A stretch of 64,000 nucleotides of DNA, from the NCBI RefSeq assembly GCF_036017915.1, contig NZ_CP107929.1, positions 3,600,001 to 3,664,000 of the forward strand, written 5' to 3'. A program made the translations under genes and the position numbers. A model generated the notes under the pieces. That model was not told the DNA's origin and ran no database searches. It saw nothing but the letters and a program-made list of their open reading frames with translations. How positions within the stretch are numbered: position 1 is the first letter of the stretch; each line of letters starts with the position of its first letter. The DNA is from Micromonospora sp. NBC_00421 (GTDB lineage Bacteria > Actinomycetota > Actinomycetes > Mycobacteriales > Micromonosporaceae). This document shows, piece after piece, positions 17,489 through 25,250 of this stretch.

Positions 17489-19261
17489 TCAGCGGCGACG
17501 CCAGGCGGCCCAGCGCTGCTCCGGGTTGCCGCCCAACCGGACGAACCCGTGCCGGGTGCCGTCCCAGTCGTCCGGCTCGCCGGGTGCCCACCGGGCGAAG
17601 ACCACGTCGGCGTCGGCCGGCGGGTTGTCGACGAACCACCGCACGTCGGCCCAGGTGACCTGGTGGCTGAGGTTGAACCGCAGGATCCACTGGACGCCGA
17701 GCGACGCCCAGACCCGGTCGCCGGGGCGTACCCCGACGTCGGCCACCCGTGGGGTGGGTGCGGTCGCGGCGACCATCGGCCGGACCAGCCGGTCGGTGAT
17801 CACCTGCATGGTGCCGAGGTTCACCACCACCAGCGCGGCGAGCACCGGCGCCCGCCACCGGGGCAGCCGCACTACGGCGACCAGCAGCAGGCAGCCGGCC
17901 ACCCCGACGGCCGCCCCGGTGAACGGGCGGAACTCCCGCCAGCCGCCGGTCAGCGCCATCAGGTCCGGTGCGCCGAACCCGCCGTAGCGCAACTCGTGCC
18001 CCCGGCTCGCCACCCAGGCCAGCCGGATGGCGATCAGTGTCGCGCCGGCCAGCAGCACCCCCACCGCGACCGCCACCCGCCGCCACCGTTGCCGGGGCGT
18101 CGCGGTCACCAGCATCCCCACCCCGACCAGCAGCCAGAACGGGGCGAGCATCTGCACGTACCGGCCGTAGATCGCGTCCAGCGGTTTGCTGGTGATGCCG
18201 GCCAGGATCACCGACGCGCCGGCGGCCACCCCGACGCTTGTCACAAGCGCCACCCCGAACGTCCACCGGGTCGCCCCGGCGGGGCCCTGACTCCCGGCGG
18301 GGGCCGTCGCGCCTGCGGCGGAAGCGGGGGCGGGGCGGAGCAGGATGCCTACGGCACCGGCCCAGGCGACGCCGGCCAGCCCGAAGGTGACGACGACCAG
18401 GTACCAGAGTTGGGTGGCGACCGCCGCGCCGACCCGCAGCAGCCCCGGCCCGGAGGCGACGGCCCGCACGGTGCCGCCGCCGGGCGGATCGCCCAGCAGG
18501 TAGACCCGGTCGCCGAGCAGCCGGATGACCGCCTCGTTGAGCAGCGCCAGCGCCAGCACCGGCAGCACCGCGGCGAGCACCTGCGCCGGGCTGGTCCGCC
18601 GCCGCAGGAACAGCAGCAGCACCAGCCCGACGTGCACCCCCACGATCACCAGGCCCCGGGAGTGCAGCAGGTGGAACGCCCCGACCAGCGTGCCGACCAC
18701 GGCGGCGACCAGCGGGCCGGGTCGGCGTACCCAGTGGTGCACGGCCAGCAGCCAGGCCAGCACCAGCGGTGCCAGCACCGCGTCGATCATCGCCACCCCG
18801 GCGTAGAAGACGGTCGCCGGCAGGGTGGCCGCGACGGCGGCGGCGGCCAGGGCGACCGCGCGGCGCACCGGCACCAGCCGACGCACCAGCAGGTACGCCA
18901 GCGGCAGCACCGCAGCGTTCACCGCCGCGTTGATCAGCTGCACCAGCCGGTAGCTGTCGGTGAAGTCCCGCTCACCGAGGAACGCCGGGGAGATCAGCAG
19001 CGGGTAGCCGATCCGGCGCAGCGGCCCGTTCTCGCTGCTGAACCCGCCCGGCCCACCGGCCAGCGCGCGGGCGGTGTGCAGGTAGCTGTCCTCGTCGGTG
19101 TGCGCGATGGGCAGCGGCACGTGCCGGGACAACCACATCCGCCAGCCGACCCCCAGCAGCCAGCCCACCACCAGCAACACCGGCACCAGCCGACGGCCTC
19201 GGCCGGCCGGCTGCCCGGACGGGTCGGCGATGGGGTGTCTCACCTCGGTGCCGGCCACCAT
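17489..19261 (-). CDS. Integral membrane glycosyltransferase-like protein (GT-C fold)
   Basis: A 590-residue protein with about 11-12 hydrophobic helices. An acidic motif after the first helix (HTDEDSYLHTARAL) matches the first-loop DxD/ED catalytic region of GT-C transferases such as PMT and ArnT. A second extracytoplasmic loop precedes the last helix, and a soluble C-terminal part (about 520-590) follows. These enzymes use polyprenyl-phosphate sugars outside the membrane. ATG 19261 has AGGAGG 6 nt upstream. It converges on pseH and is divergent from pseB. It may glycosylate the wall polymer, but the substrate cannot be read from sequence. Confidence 0.75.
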   Translation of the reverse strand: MVAGTEVRHPIADPSGQPAGRGRRLVPVLLVVGWLLGVGWRMWLSRHVPLPIAHTDEDSYLHTARALAGGPGGFSSENGPLRRIGYPLLISPAFLGERDFTDSYRLVQLINAAVNAAVLPLAYLLVRRLVPVRRAVALAAAAVAATLPATVFYAGVAMIDAVLAPLVLAWLLAVHHWVRRPGPLVAAVVGTLVGAFHLLHSRGLVIVGVHVGLVLLLFLRRRTSPAQVLAAVLPVLALALLNEAVIRLLGDRVYLLGDPPGGGTVRAVASGPGLLRVGAAVATQLWYLVVVTFGLAGVAWAGAVGILLRPAPASAAGATAPAGSQGPAGATRWTFGVALVTSVGVAAGASVILAGITSKPLDAIYGRYVQMLAPFWLLVGVGMLVTATPRQRWRRVAVAVGVLLAGATLIAIRLAWVASRGHELRYGGFGAPDLMALTGGWREFRPFTGAAVGVAGCLLLVAVVRLPRWRAPVLAALVVVNLGTMQVITDRLVRPMVAATAPTPRVADVGVRPGDRVWASLGVQWILRFNLSHQVTWADVRWFVDNPPADADVVFARWAPGEPDDWDGTRHGFVRLGGNPEQRWAAWRRR

Positions 19262-19604
19262 GTGTCGCCTCCTGCTTCGTGGGGTGCGCCGGTCGCCGTC
19301 AGCCCGACCGGGGTTCGCGGGGGTGCACCGTCGCCATCGGCGCGACCGGGCCGTCGCCGGACAGAACCGGTCCGACGGGGTCCTCACCGGCCGCGCCGGG
19401 CCACTGTAGTCAGCACCGTCCCCGCTGGTCAGCCGGATCTGGCGGGGGTCGGAAGTGTTCGCCCGCCGGAGGTCCGGCATTCACGGGAGCAGCGTGGGCG
19501 GTTAACCCGGGAGCGTCGGGGTGTTAACCCGACCTGGTTAGCGTCCGTCCGGTCGCCTGGCCCCGAGCCGGTGGCGCAACAACCACGAGCTGGGGAGCAC
19601 CAAA
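19262..19604. other. Divergent intergenic region upstream of pseB
   Basis: These 343 bp separate the GT-C gene from pseB, and no gene is supported. The right half becomes less GC-rich and holds the spaced GTTAACCC repeats (19501-19530) and the pseB ribosome site. It is the probable promoter region for the five-gene pse operon. Confidence 0.6.
19501..19530. promoter_or_regulatory. Direct GTTAACCC repeat, possible operator of the pse operon
   Basis: GTTAACCC occurs at 19501-19508 and again at 19523-19530, 22 bp apart (about two helical turns). It lies 75-105 bp before the pseB start. A weaker third copy (GGTTAGCG) follows at 19536. Function is inferred from spacing and position only. Confidence 0.35.
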
Positions 19605-20588
19605 TTGAGTGAGTTGAATGGGTCCTCCATTCTGATCACCGGCGGGACGGGGTCCTTCGGGAAGACGTTCCTCCGGCACGTCCTCAAGGTGGCCGACCCG
19701 GCCCGGGTGGTGGTGTTCTCCCGCGACGAACTCAAGCAGTACGAGCTGCGCCAGCAGCTCGGCGACGACCCCCGGCTGCGCTGGTTCATCGGCGACGTGC
19801 GGGACCGGCACCGGCTCACCCGGGCCATGCACGGGGTGGACCACGTGGTGCACGCCGCCGCCCTCAAGCAGGTGGACACCGCCGAGTACAACCCCTCGGA
19901 GTTCATCGCCACCAACATCACCGGCTCGCAGCACGTGGTCGACGCGGCCATCGAGGCCGGCGTCAGGAAGGTCATCGCGCTCTCCACCGACAAGGCGTCC
20001 AGCCCGATCAACCTGTACGGCGCGACCAAGCTCGTCGGTGACAAGCTCTTCGTCTCGGCCAACCACTACGCCGCCCAGCACCCCACCCGCTTCGCCGTGG
20101 TCCGCTACGGCAACGTGGTGGGCAGCCGGGGCTCGGTGGTGCCGCTGTTCCGGCGGCTCGCCGACGAGGGCAAGAGCCTGCCGATCACCGACAAGCGGAT
20201 GACCCGGTTCTGGATCACCCTGGACCAGGCGGTGCAGTTCGTGCTGGACAGCTTCGACCAGATGCAGGGCGGCGAGCTGTTCGTGCCACGCATCCCCAGC
20301 ATGCGCATCCTCGACCTGGTCGAGGCGGTCGCCCCGGAGGCCACCACGCACGAGATCGGCATCCGGCCGGGCGAGAAGCTGCACGAGGAGATGATCGCCC
20401 CGGACGACAGCCGCCGTACGCTGCGCGCGAAGGACAGGTTCATCGTCCAGCCGACGATCGCCACCTGGGGTTACCGGCCGCCTGTCGACTGCGAGCCGGT
20501 CCCGGACGGCTTCGCCTACCAGTCCGACGGCAACGACGAGTGGTTGACCGTCCCACAGCTGCGCGACATGCTCGGCATCGCGGCGTGA
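19605..20588 (+). CDS. pseB: UDP-N-acetylglucosamine 4,6-dehydratase (inverting), first step of pseudaminate synthesis
   Basis: A 327-residue extended SDR. The Rossmann loop is GGTGSFG (13-19). The triad STDKASSPINLYGATK gives Asp129, Lys130 and Tyr138, the pattern of FlaA1/PseB, which remove water and invert C5. It converts UDP-GlcNAc to UDP-2-acetamido-2,6-dideoxy-arabino-hexos-4-ulose in the cytoplasm. It starts with TTG 19605 after GGGGAG. Its stop overlaps the pseC start as GTGA (20585-20588). Length and motifs match the family well. Confidence 0.92.
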   Translation: MSELNGSSILITGGTGSFGKTFLRHVLKVADPARVVVFSRDELKQYELRQQLGDDPRLRWFIGDVRDRHRLTRAMHGVDHVVHAAALKQVDTAEYNPSEFIATNITGSQHVVDAAIEAGVRKVIALSTDKASSPINLYGATKLVGDKLFVSANHYAAQHPTRFAVVRYGNVVGSRGSVVPLFRRLADEGKSLPITDKRMTRFWITLDQAVQFVLDSFDQMQGGELFVPRIPSMRILDLVEAVAPEATTHEIGIRPGEKLHEEMIAPDDSRRTLRAKDRFIVQPTIATWGYRPPVDCEPVPDGFAYQSDGNDEWLTVPQLRDMLGIAA

Positions 20589-21742
20589 CGGCGATGCTCC
20601 CGTACGGGCGGCAGTCGGTCACCGACGACGACGTCGCCGCCGTGGTCGCCACCCTGCGCAGCGACTGGCTCACCACCGGCCCGCAGGTCGACGCCTTCGA
20701 GGCGGACCTCGCGGGCTGGACCGGCGGGGCCGGCTGCGCGGCCGTCGCCAACGGCACGGCGGCGCTGCACGTGGCGTACGCGGCGGCCGGGGTGGGACCG
20801 GGCGACGAGGTGGTGGTGCCGCCGATGACGTTCGTGGCGACCGCCAGCAGCGCGGTCGCCCTCGGCGCGCGGATCGTCTTCGCCGACGTCGAGGAGGAGA
20901 CGTTCACCCTGGACCCGGCAGCCGCCGCCGCCGCGACCACCGCCCGGACGAAGGTCGTCGCCGCCGTCGACTACGCCGGCCACCCGGCCGACTACGACGC
21001 CCTGCGCACCGCCCTGGCCGGCTCGGACGCGTTGCTGCTGGCCGACGCGGCGCACTCGATCGGGGCCACCTACCGCGGCCGACCGGTCGGGTCGCTTGCC
21101 GACCTGACCACCTTCTCGTTCTTCCCCACCAAGAACCTCACCACCGCCGAGGGCGGCGCGGTCGCCACCACCGACCCGGAGTTGCTGAAGCGGGCCCGCC
21201 GGTTCCGCAACATCGGGCTGGTCCGGGAGCGCGCCGAGCTGCGCGAGCCGGACGAGGGCGGCTGGCACCAGGAGGTGCACGAGTTCGGGTTGAACTACCG
21301 GCTGCCGGACGTGCTCTGCGCGCTGGGTCGCAGTCAGCTGCGCCGGCTCGGTGACTTCCTGGCCGCCCGCGCCCGGCTGGTGGCCCGCTACGACGAGGCG
21401 CTGGCCGACCTGCCCGGGGTGCTGACCCCGACCCGCCGGTCGTGGGCCGCCCCCGCCTGGCACCTCTACCCGGTCCGGGTCCTCGACGGCCGCCGCCGCG
21501 AGGTGTACGACCGGATGCGGGCCGCCGGCATCGGCGTACAGGTCAACTACCTGCCGGTGCACTGGCACCCGGCGTTCGCCGATCTCGGCTACCGGCGCGG
21601 GTCCTGCCCGGTGGCCGAGTCGTTCTACGGTCAGCAGCTCTCGCTGCCGCTGTATCCGAGCCTGACCGACGCCGACCAGGACCGGGTGATCGACGCGCTC
21701 GGCGCGGCGCTGCGCGGCGTCACGGCGCACACCGCCGCCTGA
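20585..21742 (+). CDS. pseC: UDP-4-amino-4,6-dideoxy-N-acetyl-beta-L-altrosamine transaminase
   Basis: A 385-residue PLP enzyme of the DegT/DnrJ/EryC1 family. The substrate loop has ANGTAALH, the cofactor aspartate lies in ADAAHS (153-158), and the Schiff-base Lys is Lys183 in FFPTKNLTTAEGG. The TTAEGG ending is typical of PseC-like members. It aminates the PseB product at C4 with glutamate as donor. GTG 20585 overlaps the pseB stop by 4 bp, showing tight coupling. The order pseB-pseC is the standard one in Campylobacter and Bacillus. Confidence 0.92.
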   Translation: MTAMLPYGRQSVTDDDVAAVVATLRSDWLTTGPQVDAFEADLAGWTGGAGCAAVANGTAALHVAYAAAGVGPGDEVVVPPMTFVATASSAVALGARIVFADVEEETFTLDPAAAAAATTARTKVVAAVDYAGHPADYDALRTALAGSDALLLADAAHSIGATYRGRPVGSLADLTTFSFFPTKNLTTAEGGAVATTDPELLKRARRFRNIGLVRERAELREPDEGGWHQEVHEFGLNYRLPDVLCALGRSQLRRLGDFLAARARLVARYDEALADLPGVLTPTRRSWAAPAWHLYPVRVLDGRRREVYDRMRAAGIGVQVNYLPVHWHPAFADLGYRRGSCPVAESFYGQQLSLPLYPSLTDADQDRVIDALGAALRGVTAHTAA

Positions 21743-21754
21743 CCGGGGGAACCG

Positions 21755-22591
21755 ATGCACCACGCGAACCACTTCTACGGGCACGCCCACGTGCTGGCCC
21801 GCTACTGCGGCCTGGGCGACGGCCACCCGCCCCGGATCAACGGGTACGTCCAGCACGGCTGGAACATCGGCGACGGCCTCGCCCCCGGCCATCCGTACGC
21901 CGAACGCACCCCCAGCCTGCTGTGGTCGGAGCAGACCCGACGGCGGGCCTGGTCGGTGGGGCGACGCAACGTGGTGGTCACCGGTGCGCCCTTCGCGTAC
22001 CTGCTGGACCTGCGCGCCGACGACCCGCCGCCGGCCGCCCGGGAGGGCACCATCTGGTACCCCTTCCACGGGTGGGAGGGCCAGCACGTCAAGGGCGACC
22101 ACAAGGAGCTGATCGCCCGGATCCGGGACACCGAACCCGGCCCGGTCACCGTCTGCCTCTACTGGCACGAGTACGGCATGCGCCGGGTCCGCCGGCTCTA
22201 CGAGAACGCCGGCTTCCGGGTGATCTGCCACGGCTACCGGGGGCACTGGTGGCGGGACACCGACCCGCTCTTCCTGGACAAGCAGCTCACCGAGCTGCGC
22301 CGGCACGCCCGGGTGGCGTCCAACCGGCTGACCAGCGCCATCTTCTACGGCATCGCCGCCGGCTGCGAACCGGCCGTCTACGGCGACCCGATGATCCTGG
22401 CCAAGGAGGACCCCACCTTCGGCGGCACCGCCCGGATCCGCAGGCAGTGGCCGGAGCTGCACGGCGAGTCGGTGGACCTGCCGACCGCCGTCGGGATCGC
22501 CCGCGCCGAGCTGGGCACCGACCACCGCTGTACGCCGGCCGAGCTGCGTGAACTGCTCGGCTGGGCGCATCCCGCAGGAGGAACGAGTTGA
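21755..22591 (+). CDS. Unrecognised protein of the pse operon, candidate glycosyltransferase
   Basis: I cannot place this 278-residue soluble protein in a family. It is rich in His, Trp and Tyr. Features that recall GT-B or capsule-type transferases are an early GYVQHGWNIGDG segment, WYPFHGWEG, VCLYWHEYG, and a late E-N-A-G-F-R-V-I-C-H-G block followed by NRLTSAIFYG. The last resembles the N-x-x-S/T-x-x-x-Y/F-x-A region of sugar-nucleotide transferases. It lies between pseC and a methyltransferase-like gene and overlaps the latter as TTGA (22588-22591). A job in transferring pseudaminic acid is an inference from position. Confidence 0.6.
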   Translation: MHHANHFYGHAHVLARYCGLGDGHPPRINGYVQHGWNIGDGLAPGHPYAERTPSLLWSEQTRRRAWSVGRRNVVVTGAPFAYLLDLRADDPPPAAREGTIWYPFHGWEGQHVKGDHKELIARIRDTEPGPVTVCLYWHEYGMRRVRRLYENAGFRVICHGYRGHWWRDTDPLFLDKQLTELRRHARVASNRLTSAIFYGIAAGCEPAVYGDPMILAKEDPTFGGTARIRRQWPELHGESVDLPTAVGIARAELGTDHRCTPAELRELLGWAHPAGGTS

Positions 22592-24396
22592 CCACTGGAA
22601 CCGCCGCCCCCGTCGTCCTGCCCGGCGGGGAGATGCTGGCCTGGTCCGACCTGCCGGAGCAACGGCTGGCCGACGGTGGGCCGCTGGGCGCGCTGGCCGC
22701 CCGGGTCGTACCGGCGGGGGCGCGGGTGCTGCTGGCCGGGCCGCACGACCCGGCGCTGCTGGACCGGCTCGCCCACGCCGAGGTGACCTGCCTGCTGCGC
22801 AGCCACCCCGACGCGGTGGCGCTCACCGACCGGGCCGCCCGGGTGGTCGTCGGCGGACCCGCCGGGCTCGACCCGGCCGACACCTTCGACGTGGTGGTGG
22901 CCGGGGCCGGGCTGGACGCCGTCGAGTCGGTGGAGGGCACCAGGCTGGGCTGGACGGGGGTGCTGGGCCGGCTGGCCGCCGCCCTGCGCCCCGGCGGCAC
23001 GCTGCTGCTGCGGCTGGACAACCCGCTGGGGGTGTCCCGGCTGGTCGCCACCTCCCCCTGGTACGCCGACCGGGCCGACGCGGCGTGGAGCATCGGCGGG
23101 GTGCTCGACGCCGGCCGCCCGGCCAACCGGGAGCAACTGCGTGACCGGCTCGTCGAGGCGGGGCTGACGGTGACCGCCGACTACGCCGCGTACCCCGATC
23201 CGGGTGCCGCGACGGCGCTGGTCGCCACCGACGCGCTGGCGCACCGGCCCACGTCGGGGCTGCTCGACGCGGTGCTGCACGGCGCGTGTGCCGGTGGTTT
23301 CGCCGGTGGCCCGGTGCTCCAGGACCCGGCCCGGCTGGCGGTCGACGCGCTGCACGCCGGGCTCGGCGCGACGCTGGCCCCCGGCTGGCTGGTGACGGCC
23401 CACCGCCCCGCCGGCCACGACGAACCCGTCGCCGCGCCACTGCCGGTGGTGCTGGTGCAGACCGGGCCGCCCGGGGTCGGCGTGGTCGAGGTGACCGACG
23501 GGCCGGGCGGCTGGCAGTGGGCGGTCACCGGCGGCGGTGCCACCCGGGGTCGGGCGGCACCCTTCGCCAGCCGGGAGGCGGCCCACCGGGACCCGGCCGC
23601 GCTCACCGGACCGGTACCTGCGGGCCGGCTGCTGCGCACCCTGCTGCTCGACGGCTGCCTGCGCCGCGACCTGGACGCCCTACGCCGGCTGCTGCGCGGC
23701 TACGCGGGTTGGCTCGCCGGCCAGGCCGACCCGGAGGGGCGGCTCGCCGGCGCGACGGCGCTGGCCGACCCGGACAACGTGGTCGTCGACGGGGACGCCT
23801 TCGCGGTGCTCGACCCGAGCTGGCAGGCCACCGGACCGCTGCCCGTCGAGGTGACGCTGGCCCGGGGGCTGTGGCGGTTCGCGGTCGCCCTGCTCACCGG
23901 CGGATACGCACACCCGTGGCCGTCCACCCTGGACGTGGCCGGGCTGACAGTGGTCCTCGGCGGCGTCGCCGGGCACGACCTGGACCGGGCCACCGTCGAC
24001 GCGGCCGTCGAGACCGAGGCGGCGGTCGCCGCCGCCCTGCGCGGCCTGGACGCCGACGGGCAGGGGGCGCTCGCCACCGAACTCCGCGCGGTCGACCCCA
24101 CCGACCCGCCCGCCGGTCCGCGCAGCTACCAGCAGATGCGCGAGGCCTGGGTACGCCAGCGCGAGGAGCTGACCCGGCTCGCCGCCCTGCTGAAGTGGAC
24201 CGAGGAGCTGCTCACCTCGCGGGAACGGGCGCTGCGCCGGTCCGACGCCACGATCAACCTGCTCAGCGGCTCGCTCAGTTACCGGGTGGGCCGGCTCGCC
24301 ATCACCCCCGCCCGGCTGGCCAAGCGGGGCGCCCGGGCGGCCAAACGGCGGGCCCGCGAGGCGCTCGGCCCGAAGCCGCAGGAGGAGCAGCAGTGA
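22588..24396 (+). CDS. Large protein with SAM-methyltransferase-like N-terminus and coiled tail
   Basis: A 602-residue protein. Residues 35-200 look like a degenerate class I methyltransferase: VLLAGPHDPALLD, FDVVVAGAGLDAVE, LRPGGTLLLRLDNP. The middle (about 210-500) is unassigned, though LADPDNVVVDGDAFAVLDPSW resembles a kinase-like or phosphotransferase metal site seen in large glycan-locus proteins. The C-terminus has helices and the SLSYRVGR motif often found at the end of glycan-cluster glycosyltransferases and methyltransferases. It starts with TTG in a TTGA overlap and ends in a GTGA overlap with pseF. Confidence 0.6.
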   Translation: MTTGTAAPVVLPGGEMLAWSDLPEQRLADGGPLGALAARVVPAGARVLLAGPHDPALLDRLAHAEVTCLLRSHPDAVALTDRAARVVVGGPAGLDPADTFDVVVAGAGLDAVESVEGTRLGWTGVLGRLAAALRPGGTLLLRLDNPLGVSRLVATSPWYADRADAAWSIGGVLDAGRPANREQLRDRLVEAGLTVTADYAAYPDPGAATALVATDALAHRPTSGLLDAVLHGACAGGFAGGPVLQDPARLAVDALHAGLGATLAPGWLVTAHRPAGHDEPVAAPLPVVLVQTGPPGVGVVEVTDGPGGWQWAVTGGGATRGRAAPFASREAAHRDPAALTGPVPAGRLLRTLLLDGCLRRDLDALRRLLRGYAGWLAGQADPEGRLAGATALADPDNVVVDGDAFAVLDPSWQATGPLPVEVTLARGLWRFAVALLTGGYAHPWPSTLDVAGLTVVLGGVAGHDLDRATVDAAVETEAAVAAALRGLDADGQGALATELRAVDPTDPPAGPRSYQQMREAWVRQREELTRLAALLKWTEELLTSRERALRRSDATINLLSGSLSYRVGRLAITPARLAKRGARAAKRRAREALGPKPQEEQQ

Positions 24397-25250
24397 CCGG
24401 ACCGGACACTGAGCCGACGGGTCGGCCCGGCAGCGCCGACACCCCGGCGACGGGCCGACCCGGGAAGGCCGACACCCCCGGGCGCGGCGCGGTCGCACCG
24501 GCCGGGTTGCCCGGCTCCGGCACCCGCATCGTCGGGATCGTGCAGGCCCGGATGGGCTCGTCCCGGCTGCCCGGCAAGGTGCTGCGCCCACTGGCCGGGC
24601 GCAGCGTCCTCGGCCGGGTGGTCCGGGCCGCCCTCGACAGCGGGGTCCTCGCCGACCTGGTGGTCGCCACCAGCGTCGACCCGGTCGACGACGCGGTGGT
24701 CGCCGAGTGCGCACGGCTCGACGTGCCCGTGCACCGGGGGCCGGTGGACGACGTGCTGAGCCGGTTCGTCGGCGCGCTCGACGCCCACCCCGGCGACGCC
24801 GTCATGCGGTTCACCGCGGACTGCCCGCTGCTCGACCCGGAGATCGTCGCGCTGGTGGCGGGGGTCTACCGGGCGGTCCCCGGGCTCGACTACGCCAGCA
24901 CCTCGATCGCCCGTACCCTGCCCCGGGGGCTGGACGTGGAGATAATCCGGGCGGATACGCTGCGTACCCTCGACCGGCTCGCCACCGACCACCACCGGGT
25001 GCACGTCACCTCGTACGCGTACACCCGTCCGGAGCTGTTCCGGGTGCTCGGGGTGACCCTCACCCCGGACAGGTCGGCGCTGCGGCTCACCCTCGACACC
25101 GAGCAGGACTGGACGCTTGTCAGTGCGGTCGTCGACCACTTCGGCGACGTCAGCGTGCCGCTTGCCAAACTCGCCGATTGGTTGGACGGGCGACCCACCC
25201 TGCGTACCCTCAACTCCTCGGTACGCCAGAAGCGGCTGGAGGAGTCCTGA
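24393..25250 (+). CDS. pseF: CMP-pseudaminate cytidylyltransferase (SpsF/PseF-like)
   Basis: A 285-residue protein. Residues 1-45 are a Gly/Pro/Thr-rich extension with a short internal repeat. The nucleotidyltransferase domain (46-285) begins with IVGIVQARMGSSRLPGKV and continues with MRFTADCPLLDPE, the CMP-sugar synthase signature, and YASTSIARTLPRGLDVEI. It activates pseudaminic acid with CTP. GTG 24393 is preceded by GGAGGAG and overlaps the previous stop as GTGA, so the odd N-terminus is probably translated. In the SpsF type the C-terminal PseG hydrolase is separate, as here (25247). Confidence 0.82.
   Translation: MTGPDTEPTGRPGSADTPATGRPGKADTPGRGAVAPAGLPGSGTRIVGIVQARMGSSRLPGKVLRPLAGRSVLGRVVRAALDSGVLADLVVATSVDPVDDAVVAECARLDVPVHRGPVDDVLSRFVGALDAHPGDAVMRFTADCPLLDPEIVALVAGVYRAVPGLDYASTSIARTLPRGLDVEIIRADTLRTLDRLATDHHRVHVTSYAYTRPELFRVLGVTLTPDRSALRLTLDTEQDWTLVSAVVDHFGDVSVPLAKLADWLDGRPTLRTLNSSVRQKRLEES

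Noticed and set aside
20516..22570. 684-codon minus-strand frame opposite pseC and the next gene
   Set aside because: Shadow of C-ending codons; the Val/Gly/Gln-rich product lacks any fold signature.
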